A stretch of DNA of 64,000 bases, taken from Okeania sp. SIO2B3 (GTDB lineage Bacteria > Cyanobacteriota > Cyanobacteriia > Cyanobacteriales > Microcoleaceae). The notes beneath the pieces were generated by a model. That model saw only the letters and a list, made by a program, of their open reading frames with translations. It was not told where the DNA came from and did no database searches. Below are positions 62,046-64,000 of the stretch, one piece after another. The translations under genes were made by a program, and so were the position numbers. The stretch spans positions 259,097 to 323,096 of the forward strand of contig NZ_JAAHGH010000001.1 in the NCBI RefSeq assembly GCF_010672525.1, written 5' to 3'. Numbering within the stretch: the first letter of the stretch is position 1; the number at the start of each line of letters is the position of its first letter.

Positions 62046-62450
62046 ATGACTACTATTTCTACATCCGAAGCCAAACAAACTATCGAACTTGCCCCTAATT
62101 ATAAAATTCCTCTAGTACTAATAATTAGTGCATTGCCTTTGGCCTTTTGGCAACCATGGGTAAGTCTAGCGATCGCTCTATTTGGTCTATTTCTATTATT
62201 TCAAACAGCAACTATCCGTCTTAAATTTACTGATATAACCCTAGAAGTATATCGTTCAGAAAAACTAATACGAAACTTTCCTTATCAAGATTGGCTAAAC
62301 TGGGAAATATTCTGGTCTCCTGTCCCAATTTTGTTCTATTTTAGAGAAGTTAAAAGTATCCACTTTCTACCAATTATTTTTGACCCTAAAACACTGAAAA
62401 TTTGTCTAGAAAAACACTTACCCTCAAATCAGAATTCAATAGAAGCGTAG
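62046..62450 (+). CDS. DUF3119 family protein
   Basis: 134 aa from ATG 62046. Two membrane spans (IPLVLIISALPLAFWQPW; VSLAIALFGLFLLFQTA), then the soluble part with LKFTDITLEVYRSEKLIRNF, YQDWLNWEIFWSPVPILFYF and IFDPKTLKICLE. This pattern is that of DUF3119, found in cyanobacteria and plastids and commonly upstream of a DUF3086 gene, as here. Function not established. Confidence 0.85.
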   Translation: MTTISTSEAKQTIELAPNYKIPLVLIISALPLAFWQPWVSLAIALFGLFLLFQTATIRLKFTDITLEVYRSEKLIRNFPYQDWLNWEIFWSPVPILFYFREVKSIHFLPIIFDPKTLKICLEKHLPSNQNSIEA

Positions 62451-62821
62451 TCAATCTCTGTTATACCAAGGGTGAAAAAAGAATGCTATATTTTAAGTGG
62501 TACTTCAATTATTAAGTAATTAACACAGACTGAATAACTTTTTTGATAATTATTAGCTAGTTATTGTTAATTATTCTTATTTTTACTTCTCGCTCTCGGA
62601 CATTGCATACAACGTCCCTACCCACTCCCCTATTTCCCCTCCTGGGAGGGGTTAGGGGTGGGTCCCCCGCAATGCGAAAATTTAGCAAACATTTATCACC
62701 CTTGATATTACTCGTTCCCTTTGAGCAAATATCTACAAAAGCTTAAAGTAGAAAATGAAAACCATTCAGTTTAAAACTCTGGATGAAAATAGCATAAAGT
62801 CTTGATAATTTTTTTCCCATT
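62451..62821. other. Gap before the DUF3086 gene
   Basis: CCCCTCCTGGGAGGGG at 62637-62652 is a palindrome, related in reverse to the one near 61425. No gene supported; a short frame here is repeat-derived. Confidence 0.5.
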
Positions 62822-64000
62822 ATGTACCCAGACGAAACACAACCAGAAGAACAAAAAAACCAATCAACAACAACTTCAAATAATATAAATGAAATAGTTC
62901 CTTCACCTTGGGATTTAGATGAAGAGGTTGAGACTCAAGTCATTCCAACAGATGAACAAAGTGTCAAACCTTACAAAACTGCTGTAACTCAACCAATAGA
63001 TGCAGAGTATGTTCCATTAGTTGAAGAAAATTCTACAGATACTCCTAATATCAAGGAAGAACCTACAATTCCCCCAATTGTAGAAGAGAATTCTACAGAT
63101 ACTCCTAATATCAAAGAAGAACCTACAACTCCCCCAGTTGAAGACATTGAAATAGAATTAACACCACCAGTTAATGGCCTTCAACAGCAACAAGAAGAAA
63201 ATTTAAAGGAAGAAATAGCTACTCTACAACAAACCAAGGCCAAATTACAGCAAGAAATAATGGCGCAAACTGAGGCCATAGGGCGTCTGCTACCTGAAGC
63301 TTTGAATCAGTTGGAGTCCCGTAGACAAATATTGCAAGTAGAAGTCGAAAAACTAGAACGTCGCAAAGAACGTATTCAGAAAGAGATGCGAACTACTTTT
63401 GCAGGTGCTTCTCAAGATTTAGCAATTAGAATTCAGGGATTTAAAGATTACTTAGTAGGAAGTTTACAAGATTTAGCTCTTGCTGCCGAACAGTTAGAAT
63501 TAACCCCACAGATACAGGAACCTCCAACGCCTTCTGTTATGGAAAATTCTCCTCGGTCTGTCAGAAATGCTGAAACTCCTCAATTTGCAGAAATGGGTTT
63601 TGAGGAGCAAGCTAGACAAATTCGCCAAATTCTTGATGAATATCGGAAGATGCCAGATTATTATGGCCCGCCCTGGAAATTACGGCGTACATTTGAACCT
63701 ATTCATGCAGAAAGAGTTTCTAACTGGTTTTTCGTTCAAGGTGGTCGTGGCGCCCTGCGAACTATGGGTAGTCGCTTGCAAAATATTTTGGTTGCTTCGG
63801 CAATTTTTTCTGTATTAAGAGATTTGTATGATACACGAGTACGCGCTCTGATACTTGCTAATTCCCCGGAACGTTTAGGAGAATGGCGTCGGGGTTTACA
63901 AGATTGTCTAGGGATTGACCGCCGTGATTTTAGCCCAGATAGAGGTGTAGCTTTGTTTGAAGACCCAGAAATCTTGGCCCAAAAAGCAGATCGATTGGTA
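62822..64000 (+). CDS. DUF3086 family protein, 3' end outside window
   Basis: Open from ATG 62822 to the right edge (393 codons). Residues 1-115 are disordered and acidic and hold a repeat: EENSTDTPNIKEEPTIPP and EENSTDTPNIKEEPTTPP. A coiled coil runs from about 125 to 195 (EEIATLQQTKAKLQQEIMAQ). From about 200 on comes the DUF3086 part (GASQDLAIRIQGFKDYLVGS; VSNWFFVQGGRGALRTMGSR; LGEWRRGLQDCLGI). The family occurs in cyanobacteria beside DUF3119; role unknown. The in-frame repeat suggests slippage. Confidence 0.88.
   Translation, partial: MYPDETQPEEQKNQSTTTSNNINEIVPSPWDLDEEVETQVIPTDEQSVKPYKTAVTQPIDAEYVPLVEENSTDTPNIKEEPTIPPIVEENSTDTPNIKEEPTTPPVEDIEIELTPPVNGLQQQQEENLKEEIATLQQTKAKLQQEIMAQTEAIGRLLPEALNQLESRRQILQVEVEKLERRKERIQKEMRTTFAGASQDLAIRIQGFKDYLVGSLQDLALAAEQLELTPQIQEPPTPSVMENSPRSVRNAETPQFAEMGFEEQARQIRQILDEYRKMPDYYGPPWKLRRTFEPIHAERVSNWFFVQGGRGALRTMGSRLQNILVASAIFSVLRDLYDTRVRALILANSPERLGEWRRGLQDCLGIDRRDFSPDRGVALFEDPEILAQKADRLV

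Overview
The window reads as DNA from a filamentous cyanobacterium of the Oscillatoriales type. The signs are HIP1-like GCGATCGC sites, a DUF3119/DUF3086 gene pair, an MlaE/Ycf63-type permease, an HstK-type Ser/Thr kinase fused to a histidine kinase, AT-rich sequence, long intergenic stretches full of short repeats, and a 36-nt CRISPR repeat. The genus cannot be fixed from the sequence.

Positions 1 to about 35.6 kb are an accessory element whose left end lies outside the window. Its right end is a tyrosine recombinase (34237-35595, minus) beside chromosomal rsmA (35819-36637). It mixes plasmid-like and phage-like parts. The plasmid-like parts are a serine resolvase, a winged-helix replication-initiator-like gene, and a ribbon-helix-helix regulator with operator repeats and a likely programmed -1 frameshift. 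The phage-like parts are a compact plus-strand operon (13967-24888) with an IS110-like DEDD recombinase, a DUF1064-type nuclease, a P-loop ATPase and a Dam-type adenine methyltransferase. Two related but strongly diverged late modules flank the middle: module A (1.1-7.7 kb) and module B (25.6-34.1 kb). Each has a homologous 234/256-aa protein, a homologous 219/236-aa protein and a C39-like cysteine peptidase. I recognise no terminase, portal, capsid or relaxase in the visible part, so the element type is unassigned. Two tRNA-like genes, a metzincin protease, a 207-bp tandem repeat with hairpins and several candidate structured RNAs sit in the 7-10 kb part.

From 35.8 kb on the DNA looks chromosomal. 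It carries rsmA, a decayed small membrane gene broken by a repeat insertion, a NACHT NTPase, an SH3-domain exported protein, two giant signalling proteins (1837 aa and 1881 aa), an ExbB/ExbD pair, an orphan CRISPR array (18 repeats, probably transcribed on the minus strand), a solitary C5 cytosine methyltransferase whose last codons come from a MITE, a FitAB-like toxin-antitoxin pair, an Hsp20 gene with a fresh in-frame 72-bp duplication, the MlaE permease, DUF3119, and a DUF3086 gene that runs off the right end. MITE-like elements with clear terminal inverted repeats and short tandem repeats crowd the intergenic spaces, and some have entered gene ends.
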